The notes beneath the pieces were generated by a model that had not been told where the DNA came from, did not search any database, and was given only the letters and a program-made list of their open reading frames with translations. From Deltaproteobacteria bacterium (GTDB lineage Bacteria; Myxococcota_A; UBA796; UBA2385): a DNA stretch of 64,000 nt. How positions within the stretch are numbered: the stretch's first letter is position 1; each line of letters opens with the position of its first letter. Where the stretch lies: positions 1 to 64,000 of the forward strand of contig JAGYJW010000032.1 in assembly GCA_018401435.1 (NCBI GenBank), written 5' to 3'. Positions 47,176 through 56,711 of the stretch are shown in pieces. A program made the position numbers and the translations under genes.

Positions 47176-48243
47176 TCAGGGATCGACCAGGCTCAGGGCC
47201 TTCAGCAGGGCGTCGCGGCGGGGAGCCAGGGCTTCGGCGTCCCCTGACAGTTTTGCCATCTCCAGCCAAACCTTTGCCGCCTGGGGCTGGGCCTCGGCCC
47301 GGGTGGCGATCCATTCCATAATTTCATCCCTAAAGGCCAGAAGGACGCCGGGCTGCCCGCCGCTGCCCTCCAGGTCCTGCTCGCGGACCAGGGTGTAGCC
47401 GGCGCCCACCATGCGCTCCCGCAGGGCCTCCTTCCAGAAATCGAGGCTGGCCTTGGGCTTGTGGCGCATGCTGCGCACCCGGTAGACCACGCCGTCGGGG
47501 CTGAGGGCCTGAAAGCGGCCGGTCTTGCGGTAGGGCGCGAAGCCTTCGGGGGCGACGGCGCGGGCCGCGCTGCGGTCCGAGCGGCGTCCGGCGCGCAGAT
47601 CGTCCAGCAGGTCGGCCACATTGAGCTGGTTGAGCCAGGCGAAGCTGGAGCGCCCATCCCGCGCGGGGGCCTGGCGGTTGCGAAAGCGGAAAGAGACCGT
47701 CACATCGGCATAGTCGGCCCGGTGCTGCAGCAGGCGGATCTGCCCCTCCAAGGACTCGATCTCCGAGACCAGGCCGGTGACCTCGCGCTCCACCGAGACC
47801 ACGGACTTGGGGCTGGCGGTGGCGAGCACCTCCAAGTAGCGGCCGAGCACCTTCTCGCGAGAGGCCAGCAAACCCCGCAGATCGCCCAGGGTGGCCGTCA
47901 GGTCCTCGCGGGAGAAGCTGCGGTCTTCGACCTCGCCCAGCTTGCGGGCGTCTTGCACCAGGGCGCGGGCCTTGGCCCGGGGGATCTTGAGGGAGACGGC
48001 GTCGGGCCCCAAGCTGGAGAACCAGCCCCCGGCGGCTTCTCCTGCGGCGATGACCTGGGCGGCGGCGGCCTCGCGATCGCTCACCCGCAGGACCAGGGTG
48101 GCCGACACATGGGCGTCCCCCGGATCGCTCAGGGCGGCGAGGGGTCGGCCGGCACAGCCGCGACCACCGGGGCCGCGGGCCTCTCGGCCCAGGCGGGGCT
48201 GGCCAGCAGCAGAGCTGATCAGCGGCAGGACGCGGGCCTGCAT
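47176..48243 (-). CDS. DUF4349-like exported protein (frameshifts near 48120-48215)
   Basis: A 355-residue protein. The body matches DUF4349 proteins: a beta strand (SATLVLRVSDREAAAAQV), a strand with AGGWFSSLG, then VSLKIPRAKARALVQDARKL and EVEDRSFSREDLTATLGDLR, a coiled coil with EREVTGLVSEIESLEGQIRL, and YADVTVSFRF. The N-terminus is out of frame: after MQARVLPLI the second frame gives ALLLASPAWAERPAAPVVAA, a clean signal peptide, before the original frame resumes at SDPGDAHVSATL. Two indels are therefore present. The C-terminal 130 residues are extra. It follows the related lipoprotein gene with 25 bases of overlap. Confidence 0.75.
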   Translation of the reverse strand: MQARVLPLISSAAGQPRLGREARGPGGRGCAGRPLAALSDPGDAHVSATLVLRVSDREAAAAQVIAAGEAAGGWFSSLGPDAVSLKIPRAKARALVQDARKLGEVEDRSFSREDLTATLGDLRGLLASREKVLGRYLEVLATASPKSVVSVEREVTGLVSEIESLEGQIRLLQHRADYADVTVSFRFRNRQAPARDGRSSFAWLNQLNVADLLDDLRAGRRSDRSAARAVAPEGFAPYRKTGRFQALSPDGVVYRVRSMRHKPKASLDFWKEALRERMVGAGYTLVREQDLEGSGGQPGVLLAFRDEIMEWIATRAEAQPQAAKVWLEMAKLSGDAEALAPRRDALLKALSLVDP

Positions 48244-49467
48244 GCCGCACCCCCGTCCGCCGCAAAGGCCGCCTGCACCGCCGGCTGGTGGCGCTGCTCC
48301 TGCTCAAGCGAGGGGTAGAACACCTCGAAAATATCGATATGGCGCCCATTCACGCGGATGCCAACCAGCCAGACATAGGGCTTGTCATCGCGGCTGACCA
48401 TGCGCAGGGTGCTGAAGCCGCCCACCTGGCCGGCGGTCACGCTGGCAAATTCGGGGCCCACCCGCTCTTGCACCGCGGCCACCCAGAAGGCGCTGTCGCC
48501 GCTGGGCTGGTTGTCCAGCCGACCGGACCAGGCCCGGGCCCCATCCGCGCTCTCCGCCACCCAGTGGCCCTTCTGGCGCAGGTTCACCATGCCTTCGGGC
48601 ACGTCCAGGTTCAGCCGCTTGCCGGCCTGGGCGACCGCCATCGAGAAGGGGCTCAGGCGGCGCACCCAGCCCAGCTCGGCGGCGTCTTCGGCGGCGCCTT
48701 GCCAGGCCACGGCGCTGCGGGGCTCCAAGACGGCGCTGATCCGGCTCATGCTGGCCAGGCTGGACAGCAGCCGGCCCTCGCCCTCCAGGCGGTCGATCTG
48801 CTCGGTCAGCCGCGAGATCTCTCGGATGAGAAAGAGCTTGTCCTGCTCATCTTCGGCCTTGCCCAGCAGGGTGACCAGGCGGTCGCGGGTGATGCGGGCG
48901 GTGCGAAGCCGAAGCTCGGTGGAGAAGAAGGCGTCGGTGACATCGGTGGCCGAGATGCGCTTGTCCAACACATCGCCCAACGCCAGCACCTGGGCGAAGC
49001 CCGCCTCGAAGCGGGCCACCGGCACCCGGATGGTGATGGCGTCGCCGTATTGGTTCTCGACCAGGCCCCCAAGCTCGCCGGCGATGGCGGTGATGCGATC
49101 CTGGGCCTCCTGCACCTTGCTCACCCGCAGGCGGGCGCTGCCGTCATAGTGCACCATGCGGCTGCTGGGGCTGGTCGAGGGGGTGGTGACCTCGGGCAGC
49201 GCCGGCGCCATCTCCTCCATGGGCGCGTCATAGGCCATGGGCTGGGCGGGCATGCCCGGAGGGGGCGCCGCGGGGGCGGCCGCTCGGGTCTTTCGGGCCG
49301 GCGCTGCGACTGGCGGTCGAGGCGACCTCGGACATGGGCGCGCCGCCGTAATCCGCCTCGGCCTCCATCGCGTAGCCATGGTCGCTGGGAGCGGCCTGCT
49401 TGGCACAGCCCCCCAGCAGGCCCACCCAGGCCACCACCATGCAGAAGAGCCCAAGAAGTCTGCCCAT
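48219..49467 (-). CDS. DUF4349-like lipoprotein (frameshift near 49310)
   Basis: GGAGG precedes ATG 49467. The signal peptide MGRLLGLFCMVVAWVGLLGG ends at a lipobox Cys (GGCAKQ). A short linker (MEAEADYGGAPMSEVAST) follows, then the frame changes; the next frame carries the DUF4349-like body: YDGSARLRVSKVQEAQDRIT, DAITIRVPVARFEAGFAQVL, DVLDKRISATDVTDAFFSTE, a coiled coil ending LIREISRLTEQIDRLEGEG, and MSRISAVLEP. In this family the coiled coil links two beta layers. The C-terminal 150 residues are a separate soluble domain. It is co-transcribed with the sister gene just downstream. Confidence 0.78.
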
Positions 49468-49568
49468 CGAATCCTCCACGAGGGCGCCAGCTATCCCGTC
49501 TTTGCGGGCCCCGCGGCTGGGGCCGGGCTGGCCGTCGCCGACGTGGTAGCCTGAACACCGGAGGGGCC

Positions 49569-50787
49569 ATGGCATTGCTTGGGCTGGCCGCGCTGATGAT
49601 CCCGGCCGCACTCGCCGATTCGGTCTTCGTGGAGGTGGGGGCGCCGGTCGACCTGGGCACCGATGGCCGCCACGGCCGCCCCTTCGTCGGGGCCGACGAG
49701 GCCTGGTACCTGGGCCATGGCCGCAGCGGGCGCTTCCATGTGGTGCGCCTGGACGAGGATCTGGTGCCAGTACCCAAGACCGCCCGCGTGCTGGTGGACG
49801 GGGATGGTCGCTTCGTGGACCACGCCCTGGCCCGGTGCCCGGACGGCTCCTTCTTGCACGCGGCCTCGGGCAATGTGGATCGGCCCAATGACTCGGCCTG
49901 GGTCACCCCCATCAACGCTGATCTGATCGCGGGCACCACCCGCTTGGTGGTGGACCGCGACCCCGATCTGCAAACCAACGACATGGCCCTGATCTGCGAC
50001 GCGTCTCTGCAGGCGGTGGCCTTTGCCAGCGAGGGCGACTGGGAACTCGAAATACCGCAGCGAAACTGGCTTTATCCCGTGGATGAGGCCCTGCTTGCCG
50101 GGGAGGCCCCCCGCCGCCTCCCGCTGCACGAGAGCCCCCGCATCAACGGCACCAGCCTGGTCTGGGATGGCCCTGCCGACCAGCTCGCCGTCATCGCCAT
50201 GTCCGGCGGCGGCAGCCTGCGGGCCAACTTCTACGACCGCGATGTGTTGTGGTCCGGCGTGCTCAACCAGCAGGTCATCTTGGACGAGGGGCAGCAAGTC
50301 TACTGGTCGGCCGGCGCCCTGCAGGTGGGCAGCTCCTTCCTGATCGTGCACATGGTCCGAAGCATGGCCGACGGCTTCTCTCAGGACCAAGGCAATGTCG
50401 CCATCACCGCCGCCGACGCCGACCTCTTTCTGCAAGAGACGCTGGTGCTGACGGACTTCGAGGCCCCCGAGGGCGGCATGCGGCCGGCCCTGGCCCTGCG
50501 CGGCGACGAGCTGCTGGTGGTCTGGGACCACCGGGGCCGCTTCGAAGGCGCCCGCCTGCGGGTGGACCTGGACGCGCTGATGGCGCTGGGGGGACCCAGA
50601 CCCCAGGACGATTCCCCCCGAAGACGCCCGCCCCACCGCGCACGCAGCCGCCGAGACCGGCGCGCCGGCTGCCTCCGCCCCGCGGGCACCCACGCCCGCT
50701 GGCTGCGCCCAGGCGGGCGATTCATCGGCTCCACTCGGCCTTGTTGTGGGCCTGGGCCTGCTGCTGGGCCGGCGGAGGCGCCCATGA
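49569..50787 (+). CDS. MYXO-CTERM surface protein (frameshift at 50588-50593)
   Basis: ATG 49569 begins a signal peptide (MALLGLAALMIPAALA). The mature domain of about 320 residues is beta-rich with blade-like repeats (GADEAWYLGHGRSGRFHVV, FEGARLRVDLDALMAL). At a six-G run (50588-50593) the frame changes; the corrected tail reads AAAETGAPAASAPRAPTP then GCAQAGDSSAPLGLVVG and LGLLLGRRRRP. This is the tripartite MYXO-CTERM pattern: a Cys, a hydrophobic helix and an Arg cluster. Such tails anchor myxobacterial surface proteins. The stop TGA overlaps the next gene's ATG (50784-50787). Confidence 0.8.
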
Positions 50788-52238
50788 ACCGCGCCTGGCT
50801 GATCTTCGCGGTGGCCTGCGGGCAGGGCCAACCCGGCGGCAGCGACCCTGCGCCCGGCGCCTCTGACAGCGCGGCCGCCGAGACCGGCGCGCCCCCAGCC
50901 GGCAGCGGCATGGGCTTTGCCAGCGCCGCCGCGAATTGGGCCCTGCCCGACAGCCTCGACGGCTTTCGCAGCCTCGATGATCCGGTCTGCAGCGGCGACG
51001 ACGACAGCCTGCACACCCTGATGGATATGGACGGAGACCTGCGCCCCGACCTCGTTCTCATCGCCGACTGCAGCCGCGTGGGCGCACTGGGGCAGAGCGA
51101 GTGGCGGGTGCACTTCAACGATGGACAGGGCTTCTCGGCCGAGGCCCAGGCCTGGCCCTTGCCCACCGTGGACGAGGATCGCCCCTTTGATCGTCTGCGG
51201 GACGGCGCCTGCGAAAACACGCCCGACCACAACTTCTTCGTGCAGGACATGGATGGCGATCGAAGGCCGGATCTGGTGCTCTCGTCGGATTGCGACCCCG
51301 CAACCGACTGGGGACTGTCGCACTGGCGGGTCCACTTCAACACCGGCGCTGGCTTTGCGGCCGAGGGGGTGGACTGGGCGGCCCCGGCCGAACTTGCGGG
51401 GACTGGCTGGACCCAGCCCGACCGCGACCGCTGCCAGGCGGTGGGGGACCGGCTCTTCTCCATGATCGACCTGACCGGCGACCTCCGGCCCGACCTGGTG
51501 GCCACGGCCCGCTGCGTCGAGCGTGACCACGCCGAGGGCGAGGGGCTGTGGCAGGTCTGGCGCAACAATGGCGATGGCTTTGCGGTCGATCCCGAGCCCT
51601 GGGCCTTGCCCACCGACGTGGGCGGCGACCCCTGGCCCGGACTGGTGGGCCTGGAGTGCCAACCCCCCGCCGACCACCTCTTTGGCCTGCGGGATATGGA
51701 CGGTGACGAGGTCCTCGACCTGGTGGTCACCTCGGCCTGCGACGAGGACCCCGCCTGGGACCTGCGCTGGCGGGTCTATCCCGGCACCGGCGCCGGATTT
51801 GACGACGGCCTGGACTGGGCCGTGCCCGAGAGCGCCGTGCCCGGCACCTGGCAGCGCAGCTTCTCTGCGGGTTGCGCGGTGGACAACGACCGCAAGAACG
51901 CCGTCATGGACTTTGACGGTGACGATCTGCCCGATCTGGCGCTGCTGGGCGCCTGCTACCGGGACGAGACCCCCGCCGCCTGGCTGATCCACCGCAACCT
52001 GGGCGACCGCTTCGACCCCGAGCCGGTGCCCTGGTGGCTGCCCGCAGACGACGAGCCCAACACCTGGGCCACGATGCAGGACAGCCGCTGCAACCACCCC
52101 AATGACCAGCTCTTTGCCGTGCTGGACCTGGATGGCGACCACCTGCCCGATGGTGTGGCCACCCACGGCTGCACCCCCGACCACCCCATTGGACGGACGG
52201 GCTGGTCGGTGCTGCGGGGCAGCCTGGGCGGCCGCTGA
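50784..52238 (+). CDS. lipoprotein with six FG-GAP/VCBS-like repeats
   Basis: A 484-residue lipoprotein: signal and lipobox IFAVACGQ (Cys12), a linker rich in Ser, Asp and Ala, then six repeats of about 75 residues. Each repeat carries a calcium-loop-like core (DMDGDLRPDLV, DMDGDRRPDLV, DLTGDLRPDLV, DMDGDEVLDLV, DFDGDDLPDLA, DLDGDHLPDGV). Five of the six end with a W.V....G.GF.....W.LP strand; the last is truncated. Every repeat has one Cys about 20 residues before the core and one about 5 after, suggesting a disulfide per blade. It probably forms a six-bladed propeller at the cell surface. It is coupled to the MYXO-CTERM gene. Confidence 0.85.
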   Translation: MNRAWLIFAVACGQGQPGGSDPAPGASDSAAAETGAPPAGSGMGFASAAANWALPDSLDGFRSLDDPVCSGDDDSLHTLMDMDGDLRPDLVLIADCSRVGALGQSEWRVHFNDGQGFSAEAQAWPLPTVDEDRPFDRLRDGACENTPDHNFFVQDMDGDRRPDLVLSSDCDPATDWGLSHWRVHFNTGAGFAAEGVDWAAPAELAGTGWTQPDRDRCQAVGDRLFSMIDLTGDLRPDLVATARCVERDHAEGEGLWQVWRNNGDGFAVDPEPWALPTDVGGDPWPGLVGLECQPPADHLFGLRDMDGDEVLDLVVTSACDEDPAWDLRWRVYPGTGAGFDDGLDWAVPESAVPGTWQRSFSAGCAVDNDRKNAVMDFDGDDLPDLALLGACYRDETPAAWLIHRNLGDRFDPEPVPWWLPADDEPNTWATMQDSRCNHPNDQLFAVLDLDGDHLPDGVATHGCTPDHPIGRTGWSVLRGSLGGR

Positions 52239-52244
52239 GGGCGC

Positions 52245-53464
52245 TCAGACGATGCGGTGCGCCACGACGCCGCCGCGCAGCTTGGGCTCGAACCAGGTGC
52301 TCTTGGGCGGCATCAGGCGGTCTGCGTCGGCCACATCAAAGAGCTCGGCCATGGAGGTCGGGTAGAGGTGGAAGGCCACCGCCGCCTGCCCTGCATCCAC
52401 CGCCGCGACCAGGGGGGCGGCGCCACGAATGCCGCCGACAAAGCGGATCCGGGGGTCGGTGCGGGGATTCTCGATGCCCAGCAGCGGCCGTAGGATCTGG
52501 TCCTGCAACACCGCCACATCCAGCCGCCCCACCGGGTCGTCGGCGGGCACGCGGTCGGGGTGGGGGCGCAACAGGCGCCACTTGCCGCCCAGGTAGAGGG
52601 TGAAGGTGCCGGGCTCGGCAGGGTCGGGCCGATCGGTGTCGGTGACGGTGAAGCGGGCCTCGACCTCGGCCAGGAAGGTCGCGGCGTCCCGGCCGTTGAG
52701 GTCCAGGACCAGGCGGTTGTAGGCCAGGACCTGCAGCTCGCCATCCGGGAAGATGCCGGCCAGGAACCAGGCGCTGGTGCCCGCCCCCTGCGGCTGGCGG
52801 CGACCCGGCTGGCGGCCGCCGACCGGTGGTGCCCGTCGGCCACATAGAGGGCCGGCAGGTGGGCAAAGGCGGACTGGATGCGCTCCACCAGCAGGGGCTC
52901 GGCGACCACCCGCAGGCTGTGGGTCACGCCATCGTCGGTGGTGGCCGACCAGGCCGGGGGCTGGGCCGCCGCGTCCACCATCGCGGCCTTCACCGCGTCG
53001 TCGTCATCCCGATAGGCCAGAAAGACCAGGCCCGTCTGGCAGTCCAGGGCCTCGATGTGGTCCACCCGGTCCTGCTCCTTGTCCGGGCGGGTCAGCTCGT
53101 GGCGCTTGATCCTGCCCTCGTCGTACTCGGCGACCGAACACAGGGCCATCAGCCCCGTCTGCGTGTGCCCCCGCCAGGTCTGGGAATAGAGGTAGAAGCA
53201 GGGGCGGTCGTCTTGCACCACGCGGCCATCAGCCAGCATCGCGTCCAAGGCGCCGCGGCCCTGGGCATAGATCTCGGGCGCGTGCTCATCCACCGAGTCC
53301 GGCAACGTGGCGTCGGGCCGGGTGACCTGCAAGAAGCTGTCGGGCTGGCGGGCCAGGATGGCCCGGGCCTCGGCGCGGTCCACCACGTCATAGGGCGGAG
53401 CGATGATGTCCCCGGCGCGGTCGCTGCGGGGGCGGATGCCGCGAAAGGGCTGGAGCCGGGCCAT
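52245..53464 (-). CDS. DUF1015 family protein (frameshift near 52785)
   Basis: About 406 residues after repair. DUF1015 (COG4198) features: LQPFRGIRPRSDRAGDIIAP at the start, APPYDVVDRAEARAILARQP, FYLYSQTWRGHTQTGLMALC, ELTRPDKEQDRVDHIEALDC and VADGHHRSAAASRVAAS. At the CCCCC tract 52784-52788 the frame moves, and the rest (TSAWFLAGIFPDGELQVLAY, then FVGGIRGAAPLVAAVDAG and MPPKSTWFEPKLRGGVVAHR) completes the family C-terminus. The biochemical role of the family is not settled. ATG 53464 lies next to the following lipoprotein gene. Confidence 0.85.
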
Positions 53465-53472
53465 GGGCCCTC

Positions 53473-54558
53473 CTACTTGTTGGCGACGAGGTCGAAGCTG
53501 AAGCCGCCGCCGTCGAATCGAATGACGTGCAGGACCGGCTTGGCGGTCTCGCTCGTGCGGGCGCCGCGGCCGCTGTAGATCACGTAGCCGCGCCCGTTCT
53601 TCTGCATGGCGATGGGGGCGGTGGCGGCATCCCCCGAAGACCAGGGCAGGGGCACGGGGTAGTAGCGGCTCTGACCGGCGACATCGTCGATGACAAAGCA
53701 GCTGTGGCCGTCGGTGGCGCCGGCGTAGCAGACGAAGGCCTCTTTGGCTTCGTCGCCGTCCAGGTCCAGCACCCGCGAGAAGGTGGTGGCGGCCTTGGGG
53801 CCGGCGAAGGCCTGCACATCCTTGAGCCAGGTGGCCAGCGAGGCGGCCGGGGCCTCGTCGGGCACCACGGTGGCGCCTTCGGGGGCGGCATTCTTGATCT
53901 CGCCCAGCTCGTCGGGGCCAAAGCCGTCGGTGAGGGCCAGGGGCGGCGACGCGCTCAGGCCTTCGGGCAGGGGCAGGGTGGCCCAGGACACCGCCGCCGG
54001 GGCGGCCTTGGCGCGGCCGATGCGCACATGGCGCTCCGAGGGGCCCTCCAAGTTGATGATGAAGCTGCCGGGCTTGTTCTCCTTGGCCTCCAGCGCGAAG
54101 CGATCGGGCGCCGCGCCGGCCGTGGCCAGGAACTCGGACAGGGGCTTGAGGCCCGCGTCCGGGGCCTTGGGCAGGTGGTAGAGGCCGCCGCCCGCCCCCA
54201 GAACCCGCACGCCCGCCTTGTCCTGAAGGACGAAGCCCTGGCCCTCACCCCAGAAGACGGTGCCCGGCGCACCGCTGATGCCCGAGGTGCGGCCATCGGC
54301 CCACACCCACACCTTCTCGCCCAAATCCAGCGCCAGCACGTGGCCGGTGAGCACAAAGGGCTCGGGGGGCGGCTTGGGGGGCCGCAGCACCTCGCCGGAG
54401 CCGCCCTCGTCCTTCTTGGAGGCCGCAGCCGACTGGGCGGCCTCGGGCTGCTTGGCGCAGGCGTTGCAGCCGGTCACTGCGACCAGGGCAGAGAGGCCCA
54501 GGGTCAGTCCAGCGGCCAGGGAGGGGCGGAGGCGGGCGGGTTGGGGGACGGGCGACAT
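53473..54558 (-). CDS. lipoprotein, unknown
   Basis: A 361-residue lipoprotein. GAGGAG precedes ATG 54558. The signal peptide ends LGLSALVAVTGCNACAKQ (lipobox Cys). A Ser/Lys/Pro linker comes next, then a beta-rich domain (FVLTGHVLALDLGEKVWVWA, GFVLQDKAGVRVLGAGGGLY) and a C-terminal half with SRVLDLDGDEAKEAFVCYAG, a calcium-loop-like DLDGDE motif, and SCFVIDDVAGQSRYY. No family is recognised. Eight bases separate it from the DUF1015 gene downstream, so the two probably share a transcript. Confidence 0.7.
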   Translation of the reverse strand: MSPVPQPARLRPSLAAGLTLGLSALVAVTGCNACAKQPEAAQSAAASKKDEGGSGEVLRPPKPPPEPFVLTGHVLALDLGEKVWVWADGRTSGISGAPGTVFWGEGQGFVLQDKAGVRVLGAGGGLYHLPKAPDAGLKPLSEFLATAGAAPDRFALEAKENKPGSFIINLEGPSERHVRIGRAKAAPAAVSWATLPLPEGLSASPPLALTDGFGPDELGEIKNAAPEGATVVPDEAPAASLATWLKDVQAFAGPKAATTFSRVLDLDGDEAKEAFVCYAGATDGHSCFVIDDVAGQSRYYPVPLPWSSGDAATAPIAMQKNGRGYVIYSGRGARTSETAKPVLHVIRFDGGGFSFDLVANK

Positions 54559-54631
54559 GGGCTCCTCGGGGGAGAAATGGACGAGCGGCACCCGCGTAAC
54601 CCGCAGGCCGACGCTGCGCGGGGCAGGGGGC

Positions 54632-56467
54632 TCAGAGGCAGAGGCCGAACCAGTCCTGCCCCGCGAAACGCTGCAGCTGGCAGGCGCCTTCGGGGCAGGT
54701 CTCCGGCCCGTTCGGGTCGCAGAGGGCCAAACAGCGCGCGGTCACCGGCGAGCAATAGAGCCCCGGCCGACAGCCCGCGTCCGCGTCCACGCTGCAACTC
54801 TGGTTCAGGGCCGCGCCCCCGGCGGGCAGGCAGGCGCTGGTATCGAGGTCGAGGGGAACACAGGCCAGACCGTAGCGTTGCGGCTCGCAGTCCTGATCGT
54901 AGGGGTCGCAGACCTGCAGGCTGCGGCAGGCCGGCGGGCCATCGGGCAGGCCGTCGGCGGGCAGGCAGACCGCGTCGGCGCCGCAGTCCGAGAGCGGGTC
55001 AAAGGCGGCTTCGCAGGCGGGGACACAGCGCTGCGTGAAGGCGTCACAGGCCGCGTCCTCCCCGCAATCGCCCGGCCCGATACAGACGGCGTCGGGTTGG
55101 GTGGAAGGGCCCCGGCCGCCGGCGCTGGATGGGTCGAGAACGCGCCCATCCAGCAGGATCAGGTGGAGCTGCCGCAGGGCGCCCACATCAATTGTGGGAT
55201 CGCCCTCCACCACCAGCAGGTTGGCCCGCCAGCCGGCCCGCACCCGCCCGAGATCCGACCAACCCAGGGCCTCGGCCGCGTCCAGGGTTGCGGCCCTGAG
55301 CGCGTCTTGTGGGCTCAGCCCCAGCGCCACCAGGCCCTCCAGCTCCTGGTGCAGGCCCAAGCCATGGGGCACCAGCCAGTAGCCCGCATCCGATCCCGGC
55401 AGGACCGCGCCCCCGGCCTGGATCTGCGCCCGCAGGTTGGCTCGGGCCGCCGCCTCCCAGGCCGCGCTCTCCTCCAGCCAGCCGGGCAAGAAGACCTCGG
55501 GCTCTTCGCGCCGCTGCCGCCAGTCCTGCTGCACGGCTTCGGGGGTGTGGCGGAGATCGGCCTCCAGCAGCCCGCCCTCCATCAGCAGACGGGGCCCGGC
55601 AAAAGCGCTCAGCGTGCTGTGAACCGGCAGCAAGGGCAGCGAACCGCCGCCGGCAACCTCCGCGAAGACGGGGTGCCCAAGCACATTCACGCCCAGGGCG
55701 TCGGCATCCTGTGCATCCAGCAAACTATCCACATGGGCCACCACTGGCTGGCCCGCAGCCGCGGCCGCCGCGGTGATCTCGGCGAGATCCGCCAGATCGA
55801 GGCGGGGGGTGGGCCAGGGCGTGAAGGCCGCATCGGCGAGCACCACCTTGAGCCCGTCGGCCCGCGCCAGCTCGGCGACCCGGGCGGCGCCATCACCGTC
55901 CACGAAGTGGCAGAGCTGGTCGTCCAGGTGCACCTCGCAGGGGTGGCTGCCTTCGGTTGTCAGCATCGGCCCGGTGGCCCAGATCCGCGGCCCCAGCCGC
56001 AGCCCCGCCGCGATCTCGTCCCGCAGGTCAAAGATGGCGGCCGGCGCCCCCACATCCGCCACCCCCAGCACGCCCCAGGCCAGCTGCGCTTGCAGGTTGG
56101 CCCCCAAGGTGGAGCCCACCGGCGAAAAGGCGCCCGAATGAAAGAGGTGGGTGTGGCTGTCGATCAGGCCGGGCACCACCGTGCGGCCGCGCAGATCCAA
56201 CACCCGGCGGCCGGGCGCGGGGTCCACGCCGCCGGGCCGCAGCGCGTAGATCCACTCGCCCAGCAGCACCACCGCCTGATCTTCGGCGATGTCGTCGCCA
56301 TCCACCACCCGGATATGGTCCAGCACCAGGGCGCCGGGAGGGATGGACAGCGGGGGTGACAAGGACCCCTCGCCCCCCGTGCAGCCCCAAAGCACAAGCA
56401 CCAGCGCCCCCCACCTCCAATTCGCAGGTGGAAAATGCAGGTGCGCTCCGTTAGGCCGGCTGCTCAA
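54632..56467 (-). CDS. amidohydrolase-family lipoprotein fused to a Cys-rich tail
   Basis: A 611-residue protein with three parts. Residues 1-30: a probable lipoprotein signal (WRWGALVLVLWGCTGGEG). Residues 40-440: a metal-dependent amidohydrolase (VVDGDDIAEDQAVVLLG, then the HxH motif GLIDSHTHLFHSG, VVAHVDSLLDA, VLGHPVF and the distal Asp in AVLPGSDAGYWLV). Residues 460-611: a Cys-rich module with repeated CxxxDxxC spacing (CIGPGDCGEDAACDAF, CLPADG, SCSVDADAGCRPGLYCSP), as in Myxococcota surface proteins. A TTG at 56467 is used because no ATG or GTG lies before the signal. Substrate unknown. It is divergent from infA. Confidence 0.8.
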   Translation of the reverse strand: MSSRPNGAHLHFPPANWRWGALVLVLWGCTGGEGSLSPPLSIPPGALVLDHIRVVDGDDIAEDQAVVLLGEWIYALRPGGVDPAPGRRVLDLRGRTVVPGLIDSHTHLFHSGAFSPVGSTLGANLQAQLAWGVLGVADVGAPAAIFDLRDEIAAGLRLGPRIWATGPMLTTEGSHPCEVHLDDQLCHFVDGDGAARVAELARADGLKVVLADAAFTPWPTPRLDLADLAEITAAAAAAGQPVVAHVDSLLDAQDADALGVNVLGHPVFAEVAGGGSLPLLPVHSTLSAFAGPRLLMEGGLLEADLRHTPEAVQQDWRQRREEPEVFLPGWLEESAAWEAAARANLRAQIQAGGAVLPGSDAGYWLVPHGLGLHQELEGLVALGLSPQDALRAATLDAAEALGWSDLGRVRAGWRANLLVVEGDPTIDVGALRQLHLILLDGRVLDPSSAGGRGPSTQPDAVCIGPGDCGEDAACDAFTQRCVPACEAAFDPLSDCGADAVCLPADGLPDGPPACRSLQVCDPYDQDCEPQRYGLACVPLDLDTSACLPAGGAALNQSCSVDADAGCRPGLYCSPVTARCLALCDPNGPETCPEGACQLQRFAGQDWFGLCL

Positions 56468-56481
56468 CCGGGAGTCCCAGC

Positions 56482-56700
56482 GTGGCCAGTGACGATCTTA
56501 TCGAACTTGAAGGTGTCGTGACCGAAGTCTTCCCCGGAGGAAGCTTCAAGGTCAAGACCGACCAGGGCCACGAGGTCCAGGCCCACCTGGCCGGGCGCCT
56601 TCGTCGCTTCCGCATCCGCGTGGTGCTGGGCGACCGGGTGACGGTCGGGGTCAGCCCCTATGACCTCAGCAAGGGCCGCATCACCTACCGGCACAAGTAA
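56482..56700 (+). CDS. infA: translation initiation factor IF-1
   Basis: A 72-residue OB-fold protein, exact IF-1 length: SDDLIELEGVVTEVFPGG, FKVKTDQGHEVQAHLAGRLR and DRVTVGVSPYDLSKGRITYR all match IF-1. It binds the A site of the 30S subunit during initiation. The start is GTG 56482 with GGAG upstream. Only 14 bases separate it from the divergent amidohydrolase start, so promoter elements must overlap coding sequence. Its isolation from ribosomal protein genes is common. Confidence 0.97.
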   Translation: MASDDLIELEGVVTEVFPGGSFKVKTDQGHEVQAHLAGRLRRFRIRVVLGDRVTVGVSPYDLSKGRITYRHK

Positions 56701-56711
56701 GGCCACACCCC

